Assembly (NCBI GenBank): GCA_022701365.1
Contig: JAKUHH010000080.1
Coordinates: forward strand, 932,436-996,435
Direction: 5' to 3'
Origin: Mycocentrospora acerina
Taxonomy: Eukaryota > Ascomycota > Dothideomycetes > Pleosporales
DNA: 64,000 bases
Shown here: positions 10,256 through 21,510 of the stretch, in pieces
Layout: each line of letters starts with the position of its first letter
Numbering within the stretch: the stretch's first letter is position 1
Notes under the pieces: model-generated
The model's database searches: none
The model's input: the letters and a program-made list of their open reading frames with translations, nothing else
What the model was told of the DNA's origin: nothing
Program-made: the position numbers and the translations under genes

Positions 10256-11177
10256 TTATATAGATGATTGTGTGCATCATCAGACTGTCCTTTTTCCGTA
10301 CGGAGGATCAGCCTCACGGGTTGAAAAGAATTTAACTTCTGAGTGTTTTGGAACAACGTTCAGCTGCCGTCTACGTGTGGGTATGGCTTTTCTTAGCTAG
10401 AATACTGTCCACGTTCTTTTCCGCTTTGGTGCTACACCATTCCCAAGCATCTCGCTTGTCGCAAACATGGGGTGTAGCACTTGTTGGCCGTTAAGTCTAG
10501 GCTCAGGGTCTCGATGTACCCAACCGGAGGCTTCTAACCTCTTGTATGAGCTAGCGTCGTGAAAGCCGAAACTAGCATCGTATGGATATTTGAAAAGCCG
10601 AGCATGACAATGCCATCTTGAAATGTCCAGCATCTCCATGTCTGACATGGGAGGTAGTCAAGTTGGCAAAACAGAAACAGGTTAAAAAAAATTGCTCGGC
10701 CAGCGTTAATTCATCTTCTTTAGATCCCGTAGATTAAATACATTCTGCTTGTTGTTGTTGCGAGCGGAGTTTGTTCCTGCTTTCCCATTGTAGCCTACTG
10801 ACGAAAAACCAGTGGCATTAGTCGAATTTCCCCCCCTGGCCCAATACCTTCAGCCGCACGGCTAAGGAAAACCCGTCCCTGCAGATCTGTTGTTTGTGGC
10901 TGGCTGGCTAGCTGGCAAGGCTGTGGATATTGACTATGATAGTAAAGCTTCGTACTAGAACGGTCTCGAATGCTTGTTTGAGAGGCGTTTGCATGGCCGA
11001 ATTAGAGAAGTATTCGGTATGTGTACCTTTGACAAATTCAGCGTATAAATGGGAATTATTTATATCAGAGCAATTCCTCTCTCCATGCCATTGTGTCTGT
11101 AGATTGGGTTTTCTTCTCCTGCACTCGTTTTTGGTTTGGTTCGCGCAGCCATTCGCTTTTCTTTCCGTGAGCTCAGT
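10256..11177. other. intergenic between EFR3 and the PAN-domain gene
   Basis: Nothing supported. Short open frames on both strands show no recognisable protein features. The last ~150 bases contain the TATA box of the next gene. Confidence 0.5.
11044..11049 (+). promoter_or_regulatory. TATA box of the PAN-domain secreted protein gene
   Basis: TATAAA, 129 bases before the ATG, followed by a C/T-rich stretch typical of a fungal leader. Confidence 0.45.
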
Positions 11178-12659
11178 ATGAGATCTCTCGTTGGCCTGTT
11201 GGCCCTTCCACTTGTCTCTGCGCTCTCTGTCCCTCGGGCGGCGCAGTGTGGCGTTCGCGGATACGATGGCAATACGAAGGCATATTCGTATGAAGCTGGC
11301 ACGGCTATTGCAACGCAGTCTGCGTGTTCGGCAAAGTGCTCTGCTGCTACAAAGTGTCAGAGCTATGCTGTAGGAGGAGGTGCTTGCTTGTTGTACACTG
11401 TCGCAGTGTAAGTTACAAAACTGCTTTAATTGTGGATGGTACGATTACCGAAATACTAACCCATCTCTCATAGTACCGGCAACTTTAATGCCAACACTGC
11501 CAGTCCTAACTTTTTCTACGACAAAGTCTGTGCTAAGCCTGGTTTAACGTGCAATGTCGCCGGCTACGACCTTGGAAACCCTACTGCGTTCAAAAGTTCA
11601 ACTGCTAAGAGCGCGCTGTCTGCTAGCGGCTGTTCTGCTCTTTGCAAAGCAGCATCTGGATGCCAGAGTTTTGCTGTTAGCAAGAGCGCTTGTTACTTGT
11701 ATGTTGTTCCAGCAGGAAACAACGTGAATGCTGTTTCTGGCAGCTTGAATGTGTTTTATGACTTGGCTTGTCCTGTTCCCGCGGTCTCTTCATCATCTTC
11801 GTCATCGTCTTCAGCAAGTAGGACCACCACCACAACAGCTTCTTCATCATCGTCGTCTTCATCTACAACAAGTAGGACTTCTTCAACGTCGTCTTCTTCA
11901 GCGTCGTCTTCTTCAACGTCGTCTTCTTCATCATCGTCCTCAACATCGTCCTCATCATCGTCCTCATCATTGTCATCATCCTCTTCTTCGTCTTCTTCGG
12001 CAAGTGCGACCACTACAATGTCATCGTCATCTGCATCAAGTATATCCTCAACTAGCTCATCAATTCCAACCTCAACCGTCTCTTCGACATCGACAAGTTC
12101 CACTGTTTCAAGCATGAGCAGCACCTCTTCAACCTCAACATCACTCTCTATCTCAAGCACTTCCACTACAAGTAGTTCGACAAGCGCCCAAAGTACCACT
12201 CCATCCATCTCAGCGCAACTACTCATCAACCCCAGTTTCGAGGACGATGTATCTGCCTGGAAATATGACGGTCCTAGCTCCAGCATCGACTTCAGCAAAA
12301 CTGGCCGCACTCGCGCGAATCCCTTGACAGGTCTATATAGCTTCCAAGTTACCAACACAGTTGATGGGGGAGGTTACCTCACGCTCTACCAGGACTTCAT
12401 AGCCGACCCTACGAAAAGCTACAACCTTCAAGTTGGGTCGTCTCAGACAAGTGGTGTATGTAGCTATGCAGCGGTTACAATGGATACCTACCTCGAAGGA
12501 TACCCTACTTCTTCGTATCGATTCGATGGAAGTTGGTACATTACTTTTCCAAGTGGGAGAGGGAGACTTCAAATCTTGGTGGAATGCTCATACACTGGTC
12601 AAGTATGGTTTGACGATATTACCCTAACGGAGGGTGCTCCTAGGCCCGACGATGGTTGA
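11178..12659 (+). CDS. secreted two-PAN / Ser-rich stalk / lectin-like domain protein
   Basis: Exons 11178-11407 and 11474-12659 (66-nt phase-2 intron) give 471 aa. A signal peptide (MRSLVGLLALPLVSA) precedes two PAN/Apple-like repeats with paired Cys (about residues 21-77 and 102-176; compare CSAKCSAATKCQSYAV with CSALCKAASGCQSFAV). Residues ~180-320 are almost pure Ser/Thr, a likely heavily O-mannosylated stalk. Residues ~325-465 (LLINPSFEDDVSAWKYDG to VWFDDITLTEG) match the jelly-roll layout of CBM4/9-type domains, which start 'l.NpsFE.g...W' and end 'v.fDDvsl'. There is no catalytic domain and no GPI signal. I infer a cell-wall or matrix glycan-binding protein. The ligand is unknown. Confidence 0.75.
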
Positions 12660-13727
12660 AACTGGATGAATAGCTACGAGTACCTCATGTACTTGGATGC
12701 ATTAGGTCACAACACAATAAGCTTATGAACATGTACTTGAATTTTTCATTTTTGTGGGATTTCTTGGTATAATGAAACATTAATTATAGTGCATGCGTAT
12801 AAGCACAAAACTTCATGTTACGTATCTAGTGTTGGGTGTGGTATAGTACATGAGGCTTCGTTAGAGATGTGCAGCCTTCACGGAGAGGTTGGACCCAAGG
12901 ATTCATACTTTGAAAAAAGATTTTGCTTGCAGCTTAAGCGAAAAAAATGGTCCGATTCCGGTGCTTTCCCTCTACCTTGTGGATGCAACATGCATGCTTG
13001 CTTCTTCTGCAAAGTAAAAGTCGCTAACAGGTTAGTAACTCATGCCACGCACCAAATATGGATGAAACTTTTGAGGCTATTCTAACCAGAAAACGATAAC
13101 AATTTGAAGGCCTTTATTTTCCGGCAAATGCCTACTTCCTTGAAATGTAAGTGTTGGGTACTGGTTTTTCTGTCGCTTGTAGCGGTACGTTTGTGATCTA
13201 GAGAAATGCTTGGCTCATCTGTAGCTTGAGGAAATATGGGTCCTTAGACGAGGCCGGGAATACAGTGGAACGAGCAAGGCTGGAAATCGGCAATTAAGCT
13301 TCCGGACAAGATAACAGCTTGTAGACAAGACGAAGGGAGTTTGGCATGAGAATTGGACACAGCAATCAATTTCTTATGATCTACGCCTGCTTGTCTGTTG
13401 CGTCATTACCACCCAGAGACACTACCACACTGCGACCGTATGAATCGATTCAGGAGCCACAAAGCTGATGATCAACGATGATCGCCGAGCCTGCCGTTCT
13501 TTCCTCACCCCACATTAATCCCTGCACGCATGACGCGCGCGTCATGTCGCATTTTCACCGCTCTCTCTGCCCGGGCATCATATCGCCGCCGCGGTGATAC
13601 ATATATTCAGGCGCGAGGTCTTTTTGCGACGCAACATGGCGGTGCGGCTTGCTCACTAATCTATTTTCTGTCCTCCCCCGTGAAACCAAACGGCATTGGC
13701 ATCGCGTGTCTCACGCTCACTCCCACC
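12660..13727. other. intergenic between the PAN gene and the borate transporter
   Basis: No supported feature. A 98-codon open frame at 12789-13085 lacks an ATG-supported protein pattern. The right part is GC-richer and is presumably the promoter of the transporter. Confidence 0.45.
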
Positions 13728-15811
13728 ATGTCGCTGCCCGCTGATACGCTCTCCATTCACGGCCAGTCTAACAGTCCTTCGATACACGATAGTACTGCGC
13801 AGGTTTCAGCAAATAGGTCGCGTGTTAATTTCCCGCCAGAGCGCGGTACTACAGGAGCGCATGGCACGCGCCGGACAGCAAAGAAAAGCGCATGGTGGAA
13901 GACGCGTCTGTTTTCTGGCATGATCAATGATGTACGCAGAAGAGCGCCGTTCTACTGGAGTGACTGGGTGGACGCATGGGATTATCGCGTTGTGCCCGCG
14001 ACTGTTTACATGTATTTCGCAAAGTATGTACGCTCAATGCCAAACTATTTATTGGAACAGACATCATACGCCGTAGCCATGTTCGCGCTGTAGTAGTCCC
14101 CTCTCGCAAATGAATGGGGAAGAGTATGCTGGGATACGGAGATTCTGACGTGCTTGTAGTATCCTCCCTGCGCTTGCTTTCTCACTCGACATGTTTGAGA
14201 AGACCAACATGAGTTTTGGTGTCAATGAGGTACTTTTGGCGAGCGTGCTAGGCTCGGTGGTCTTTGCAATTGCAGCTGCTCAACCGCTTGTCATTGTTGG
14301 TGTCACAGGTATGGATGGCTTCATCGTTGAAGGGCACTAATGCTAACCATGACAAGGTCCCATCACCGTGTTCAACTGTACCGTGTACGAAATCATCACC
14401 CCTCGTGGCACAAACTACTTTGCTTTCATGTGCTGGATTGGCATGTAAGACACATTCATATTAATCTTTTCAGTGCGTATCTGACTCTTGTAGCTGGTCC
14501 TTAATCTTTCACTGGATCCTCGCCATTACTAATTCCTGCAACGCACTGCGCTACGTGACAAGATTTTCATGTGACATCTTTGGCTTCTATGTGGCTTTCA
14601 TATACATACAGAAAGGAATCCAAGTGCTGACGCGCCAATGGGAAGTCAGCGATGCGTCCGCATACCTCTCGATCGTCATATCACTGCTGGTCACGGTAGT
14701 AGCGTATATTTGCGGCATTGTCGGCCAGTCAACGCTCCTCCAGCGGCATGTTCGGAAGTTTGTCGAAGACTATGGCACGCCTCTTACGGTCGTGTTCTTT
14801 ACTGGCTTCATCCATATTGGCAAAATGGCTGGAATCGAACTCTTGACGCTTCCGACGTCGAAATCCTTCTCCCCAACCACAGACAGGGGCTGGTTCATTC
14901 ACTTCTGGGACATCAGCGTCGGCGATGTGTTTCTCGCCATTCCATTCGCAATCATTCTTACCATTCTCTTCTGGTTTGACCACAACGTATCCAGTCTTAT
15001 AGCGCAAGGCACAGAGTATCCCCTCCGGAAACCCGCTGGCTTCCACTGGGATATCTTTCTGCTCGGCCTCACCACTGGTGTTGCAGGTCTCCTCGGTATT
15101 CCCTTCCCCAACGGATTAATCCCCCAGACTCCCTTTCACACCACCTCCCTCTGTGTCACGCGTACAGTCTCTGACGGCGACGATGAAGCGAACAAAGGCC
15201 ACACCAGCCGTGTGGTCGACCATGTTGTCGAGCAGCGCGTCTCAAATCTCGCACAAGGTCTTCTCACACTCGGCACCATGTCTGGCCCCCTTCTCATTGT
15301 ACTCCATCTCATCCCGCAAGCCGTTCTCGCAGGCCTGTTCTTTGTAATGGGCATTCAAGCACTGGAAGCAAACGGCATTACGCTCAAAATCCTCTTCCTG
15401 CTTAGAGACAAACACCTTACGTCCCGTACAGACCCATTAAGACGCCTCGATCGGCGGTGGGCGCTTTGGGCGTTTGTCGGCCTAGAACTTGTCGGCTTTG
15501 GAGCGACATTTGCAATTACGCAAACAATTGCTGCGATCGGGTTTCCTGTTTTCATTCTCTTATATATTCCAATGCGCACGTGGCTTATGCCGCTGTTCTT
15601 CACACAGCAGGAGTTGGGGATTCTGGACGCGCCGACTGCTAGTCCGTTTACAATGGAGAGTGTTGGAGGAAATTATGGGCAAGAGCTGGAAGTTGAGAGT
15701 GGAGTGAGCAGGGAGAATGATGAGGCTGAGAGGGGGATGGTAGAGGGTGGTGCTGAGGGCCAAAGTCGGACGAGAAGCAGCTTTCGACGGGGTGATGAGG
15801 TGATGAAGTAG
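13728..15811 (+). CDS. BOR1: Bor1-type borate/anion transporter (SLC4 family)
   Basis: Four exons, 13728-14023, 14160-14308, 14357-14444 and 14494-15811, joined in phases 2, 1 and 2, give 616 aa. Splice sites are GTATGT/TAG, GTATGG/AAG and GTAAGA/TAG. The spliced protein reads YFANILPALAFSLDMF, QPLVIVGVTGPITVFN and GIPFPNGLIPQTPFH, which are diagnostic of the HCO3-type transporter core (12-14 membrane spans). The N-terminal ~70 residues and the acidic/Arg-rich C-terminal tail are cytosolic. Fungal members export borate across the plasma membrane and, in yeast, affect vacuolar trafficking. There is no bicarbonate-specific evidence here. Confidence 0.92.
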
Positions 15812-17625
15812 AACTGGAGAATGTTTAGGAAAATAGAGTTTTTGTAGAGAAAAACAATGTACACGTCAAATCCAGGCTCAAATTCAAGCCAAACAACATC
15901 CTGTTATCTCTCATCGTTTCTACTTGTTCCTCTATTCAACGGAAACCTATTTCTAAAATCAATCTGATCTTACCGTCTCCCTACATTCAAATGTTCCTCT
16001 CGTACCTCTTGATCACCTGCCTTATTTATTAGAATCAAAGAGGAGACAACTGAGATCGTGTTGAATTAGTAGCAATTAAATTCTCAAGGCATCACTTAAT
16101 CGCCATCTATAATCCAGAAGCCACCAGTCCACCAATATGGTTTGTACGATCATCTCTTGAAATTCCCCATGATACTGTCCATGCTCACTTTATATTCACT
16201 CCAAAGCATACTTTCGCACAGGAGAACGGGGAGACTACAATTCTTCTGCATGAATAACTTTTCTTAAATGTTAATTAGAGGTCAGAAGCTGGCGAATTTA
16301 CATCACCCTTTTGCTCCATTAATCTCCTCACATCCCGAGAGTCTGGTGTAAAGCTAGCAACTACCCCCGGGGATCAGTGAAGAACCCGAGACTTAAATAG
16401 AGAGTATACAAATGCTTCTCAAAACTCTTGGTTGGCGGATCAAATGCTACAGCAGCAGGCAGGCCTGTGATAGTAAAGAACTGACAAGATTATGAATTTA
16501 ATGTGCTCTACGATTAGGACTCTAATTAATAGAAGGAATATTATGGCATTAAGTACGTTTATTCTCTAAATCTCCGAAGCGTTCTAGGCATAGGCCTTTG
16601 CACATTACCTGGAGATGCAGAGGTGTAGTGTTCAAACCAGAAAGTCTTTTTTTACAATCTTCGACCCCATTATCTTCCAAAAGGCCAGGTGAAGTGATGA
16701 AGAAGAAAAATCAGACGTTCATCTCAAGTGCTGATTTGCAAGAGAAGAAATTCCTCTCTATGCACTCTGTAGCATCAACCATCTTTCTTACATATGATAA
16801 TTCGACATAAGTCTTACTAATAACATCCTTCTACCTATTAGTTAATGTCATGGAAAAAATTAAATTCTGCGTGAATGAACGTAGTGTGATCTGACGACCA
16901 GGAATCAGAGAATATAGCTACTTTTAGGAAGTTGTTCCCCCTAACGAGGATATATACTGTTCTACATCATGATATCAAATTTGACACATCACAGTACTTT
17001 TTGACTTGCGTGGCACAATGGGATAGAGCTGTGTACTGACAGTACGCAGTCACAAATTACTTCCTTCCATATCAATTTCAGCTCAATTCCGTGTTTGATC
17101 TGTGAAACAGCAAAAGACCAATGAATCTCTAGCAAATTGTGCTAGCCGGTACGCGCGTACTAAGTTATAATTTATTTCAATTCAATTTCAGCCCACTTAA
17201 TCCACACAAAGAATTGAGAAAAGATCAGTAGCCCATTAGGTAGAAGAGTCTGGACACTAACAGTTTTATTAATGAGGTTCTTTAGCATAACATGTGAGTA
17301 AAATCCCTCTAGCTACAGCAGTACAAAAATTGGCCCTCTTATAGCTCACGGAACATCAGCAATGTTAAATCATTTTATCAGCTATTGTTCGTGTACTACC
17401 ATGTGTGTGAACACGTGAGTTTCGGGCGTCTGTGTAGTTTCCTATTCCTTTTCTCCTAATAGCAAAAATAAATTTTTCCTCCAATTGTTCCTGAACACAT
17501 TTCAATTTGTATTATATGTACATATTTATATAGCCTGATACTTCCGGATTTTTTTTAATTTAATCAGGCGTTGTGACCGTCATTAGCTAAGTAGGCAAGA
17601 CATCATTTGGTAAGCGTTGTAATTT

Positions 17626-17716
17626 TGCTTAGTCTTGACAACCAGATTTGATACCAGCTAACAAGGGTGGTCTGTCATATGTGAGCCCATGAGTGCCTAG
17701 TCCCTATGTTGTCTCT
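17626..17716 (+). repeat. dispersed repeat, copy A
   Basis: Aligns with 25839-25934 over ~90 bases. The best-matching core is GCTAACA followed by a block ending in a TATRTTGTCTCT word. Differences are mostly G/A transitions. Confidence 0.5.
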
Positions 17717-18369
17717 TTTTCTTATTACTTTAGTCATAGGAAAAGTTCTATGTTCAATTGTTCCATCACATGTGACAATAATCTTGTCTTCTTTGCTGAT
17801 CTTATTTTGTGCTAATTGATAAATGTCTTTTCTCTCATTCTGACATCGAACGCTGACCACATGGACGTCGCGTAGACTGAATTGGACCCCAAATAATCGG
17901 ACAGTAGTAGTTGTGATACCTGCTCGTATCTTTTCATTGAATTAACTGGGTAAGCAATAGCTCCACAAGTAGCAACACTTTGGACGTATTGAGCTAAGAC
18001 AGTAACAAGGGCTTAGCAAAAGTTGATTGAGAGCTTGCAAACAACGCCGAATATTCTTAGAGCAATTGAATCGACGCGGACTCCGTACATTCCGTTTTAC
18101 GCGATGTGAAGTTAGCGTAGTACTTCAATATCCACTGCTCATCTTGGCGTAAGGCCTCGAGGAACCAAGTCAGCAATGAGTTGGATTTGCTTCGGTCGAA
18201 TATTTACGTAGCATCGAAATCAACTGCATGAGAACGAACTATCAATTTAAATTAGGGCCGATAATCAGACAAGGGCTTAAGATTGTACAGCTTGAATACT
18301 ACACAGCTACGTTTATGCCGAGGCCGAGTAAAAGCATAGCGAGGAAAACGTGTGACGAAAAGATGGAGG

Positions 18370-18375
18370 TATAAA
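18370..18375 (+). promoter_or_regulatory. TATA box of the NmrA-like gene
   Basis: TATAAA lies 105 bases before the ATG and is followed by a CA-rich leader ending in CACC just before the ATG. The promoter looks intact although the reading frame is broken. Confidence 0.45.
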
Positions 18376-18474
18376 GGCGATAGATGCGCTTGGATCCAAG
18401 TAACAACTACCCACAGAAGAATTATCTAACTATCTTTTAGAAAATTCTCTACATTTTCCATCGCCACAGCCACC

Positions 18475-19392
18475 ATGAAAGTCGCTATCGCCGGACCAGG
18501 AGGCCTCGCACGCTATCTTATTGAAGAGTTCTTAAAGGAAGGCTACGAAGTCGTCATCCTAACACGAAGTCACAAGCCCTTCCTTGAAAAGCTCAAGACC
18601 CCTCAATACATCACCAACTATTCTGATATTGCAGAACTCAACTCCCAGCTTGGTGACTGTGACGCCTTGATCTGTACCATCATCTCCGACAGCCCGACTT
18701 GGGTAAGCGACCAAATCGCACTTCTAGAAGCCTGCAAGAAATCGACCAAATGAAAAAGTTTTATCCCGGCACTTTGGGGCGGCAACATCGAAGATGTGGT
18801 TGACCAGCCGATGGGAGTGGAATACAGTCTTATACCTCTTCTCAACGCTCTCCAGAGCCAAAAGGAAGTGGCATGGACAATGATATGCCAAGGCTGGGTT
18901 TCCGACTACGTGTTGCTAACAAACCAGCGTTATATGAAGGATATTGGCGATGCGTGGCCGCAGAATCTTAAGGACAAAGTGTTCACTATGTACGGAAGAG
19001 GTACGCAGAAAGTCGATTTCACATCCGCGCGAGACACTGCGCGCGCCACGGCCGCCCTTCTCACGCACGACTCGGGCACTTGGGAGCCATACACATACAT
19101 TTCTGGTCAGCAAATGACGTGGTTTGATTTGTACGAAATTATCAGAAGCCGTGATTCCACATACACAGTGAAGACAAAGAGTCTAGCACAGAGCATTAAG
19201 CAGTATACTGATAAAGAGAGTGCGGAAAGCGTTTCTGTTGCGCTGCACGAGATTATGGGGTTCAGTGAGGCGTTATGGGTTCCGAGGGATAGGCTGGAGA
19301 AGCAGAGAAAGAAATTCTTCGAAAATGTCGACTTCAGGGGGGTCGGAGACCTAATTGACGAAGGTCTTGCAAATCAGACGTTGATTATTTAG
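18475..19392 (+). pseudogene. NmrA-like / isoflavone-reductase-like oxidoreductase with one internal stop
   Basis: One reading frame of 306 codons from ATG to TAG is interrupted only by a TGA at 18751-18753. Upstream is a Rossmann start (KVAIAGPGGLARYLIEEFL) and LLEACKKSTK. Directly downstream in the same frame is FIPALWGGNIEDV, the strand that normally follows at once in this family. Both halves are well conserved, the promoter has a TATA box, and no intron fits (a GTAAGC at 18702 would remove conserved sequence). Either a very recent pseudogene, a natural polymorphism or a sequencing error. NmrA-like proteins bind NAD(P) and act as reductases or redox-sensing regulators; the substrate cannot be told here. 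Confidence 0.8.
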
Positions 19393-19980
19393 AAAGTCAA
19401 TAACGATTTGATTGCTGCCCCGAAATAAATCATTGTATTTCGGTCCCTTCTAATAAATTTGATTTCATGTATTATCACTAGACTACAAGTAAGGCTGGCA
19501 AAGTTTATCGTCCATTGTCACGTACGCCACAATTTCTATGCGAGTTACGATTGAATATGCGTAATCTTCTGAATTAATTTGGCTGAGGCCTAACTCGCAG
19601 AGAGCGCAACAGTGCACATTAAACTCTCGTAGGTATTGACAATTGTACACTCTGCAAGAAGACAATGAAGGTAGACTATTAGCAAATTTTAGTCAAAGTT
19701 ATACAATATTGAAGCCAGTCGTCAAATATCTCTCAAACGAGCTCTAGCTGCTCACACAGCTTTACATCTTGTCAAAACGTGTTATTTAATCTTACGAGAT
19801 TTGTTAGCTAATACCTTGTTAAAGCTTTCTTGCTGCTGTTTCAACAAAGTCGGACATATTGTAGCTCACATCACAAGTTTCACCTCTGCTACCCAGTAGT
19901 AAATTGAAAGCGACCAGCTAGATTTCCCTTACTGTTAAACTTTCGCCTCTTTTTCTTTATCATGATCAGAACATCTGGAT
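19393..19980. other. intergenic between two convergent genes
   Basis: AT-rich 3' flanks of the NmrA-like gene (+) and the GH76 gene (-). I see nothing else supported. Confidence 0.5.
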
Positions 19981-21510
19981 TCAATCGGTTTGCATCAGCC
20001 ACCAAGTTCCACCAAAAATGCTCAACAGGATACCTATTGTGAGAATAGTGGCACCAGCCTTGTCTTTGGTTGTGATTTGATCAAGTTTCAGTACAACCAC
20101 GCCATCTTCGGTTCCAGCAGAAGGGTCGTTCTTACTGATACCTCCTACTTGTTCGCTGACCGGGCCTGCCACTTGATCAACAAGTAAGTTCTGCATCACT
20201 TCTAGTGCTGACATTTGCTCGCCAACTCCAACATCACCATCGTTCTTGCCATTCTGCCACCAACGAAGGCCGCAAGTATTTCCGTCTATGCCAGCGCTAC
20301 ACTGCTGAGCTGCAGCAACAGCAGAAGCACGCAGCTTGGGCATAATAGCATCTCGAGTCCAAGGTGCTGCTAGCATTGTATAGCCCATCCATCGTGATAG
20401 ATAGGCTTTGAATGACCGTTGATCATTATTGCACAACCCAACCCTTTCGCAGGCAACTTCAATCATGACATTTGGAGCCCCTTCTTGTGCAAAAAACATG
20501 TCTGTTGATTTTATAATGCCAGTCAATATGGTCCTCCATTTCTCTGCTTGTTTCTAAAGGAAGTAAGCAAAGTTAGTAAGCATTGTTTCGTGAATGTAGT
20601 AGACTGAGCTGAGCTTACCTTGTCTCCAGATGATTCAGTCTGATATAAGTTAGCTTTAAATAGGTTTTCACCACTGAATGACTTACCAGGTTCCATAATG
20701 CAGCGGCACCAGCCATGTGTACACCTGAGTTGTAAGTCCACTGTAGGTGGTTGATCTCAGAACAGTTTTTCTTCTCATTGCTCCCATCGTAGAATTGGTA
20801 GTCAGGTGTGACAAGGCCAACATTAACCTCCCATTCCCACACTCTAGTTGCCCACTCAGTGTAGGTCGAGTTTTTTGTGTATCTTGCTAATCGAGAGGCA
20901 ATGTTAAAGAAACACCCATTTGAGATTGTATTCTTATAATCAAAGCCATTGTTAAACCTAAAGATCTGCCAGTTTAAGCCGCCGCCACAGGTTTCACTAT
21001 TCCACCGCCTAGTCTGAGTGTTAAATACTGCTATAGCGAGGGATAGCCATGACGGATAACCCTCAGCATCTGGGAGTTTGTTCTCTGCAGCTGACATTGC
21101 AGCCATGCCCCAGAAGGCCTGGTCATCATTACCTAGGGTTTTAGTTTGGTTTGCTGGCATAAAAGCCTGGAAGTCGCCAATCTGATGCACCATTCCCTGT
21201 GTTGTAATTGTGTTGTATTGATCATCGCCAGTGTAGTACCAGTAGTCGATGAAAGCATTAAACATTGCACCGCATACCCACCAGTAATAGGGGTCAGGAA
21301 GGTTGCCAGGCGTATCACCGACTCTGTCTCCGGTATACCATTTTCTCAGACCTGCGGCAACAATGCTTGTGGCATTTTTTATGGATGCTGTTGATGTTAG
21401 CTGGAGTTAAGCATTTCTGCGTATGACTTACCTGGGTCTTCCACATCCAGCTGGATAGCAGAAAGAGTAGACACGGATAGGCCAATTACTGCGGGAATGA
21501 ATAGTTTCAT
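19981..21510 (-). CDS. GPI-type GH76 alpha-1,6-mannanase-like protein (Dcw1/Dfg5 family)
   Basis: Minus-strand exons 21432-21510, 20687-21387, 20619-20639 and 19981-20553 (phases 1, 0, 0) give 457 aa. The third exon is only 21 nt (TESSGDK). Its flanks have good donors, a GCTAACTT branch point and CAG/TAG acceptors, and it keeps the frame. A signal peptide (MKLFIPAVIGLSVSTLSA) is followed by YWWVCGAMF, then DDQAFWGMAAMSAAE, which carries the paired catalytic Asp, then CGGGLNWQ and HLQWTYNSGVHMAGAAALWNL. The C-terminus ends in a hydrophobic segment (ILTIGILLSIFGGTWWL) suited to GPI attachment. Family members link GPI glycans of wall proteins to beta-glucan at the cell surface. Confidence 0.9.

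Larger units (their letters stand above)
15812..18474. other. gene-poor AT-rich block with a dispersed-repeat copy
   Basis: 2.7 kb without a supported gene. It is visibly AT-rich, with many short poly-A/poly-T tracts. One copy of a diverged dispersed repeat lies at 17626-17716. The last ~110 bases are the NmrA-like promoter. Confidence 0.5.

Noticed and set aside
11756..12358. 200-codon acidic (Asp/Glu/Val-rich) open frame on the minus strand
   Set aside because: It is the exact shadow of the Ser-rich stalk on the plus strand; triplet composition alone keeps it open.
12789..13085. 98-codon plus-strand frame between the PAN gene and BOR1
   Set aside because: Starts at a non-ATG codon, composition is irregular and no domain or signal is visible.
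18702..18760. Intron that would remove the stop in the NmrA-like gene
   Set aside because: The only good donor (GTAAGC) would delete conserved coding sequence and no acceptor restores the frame.
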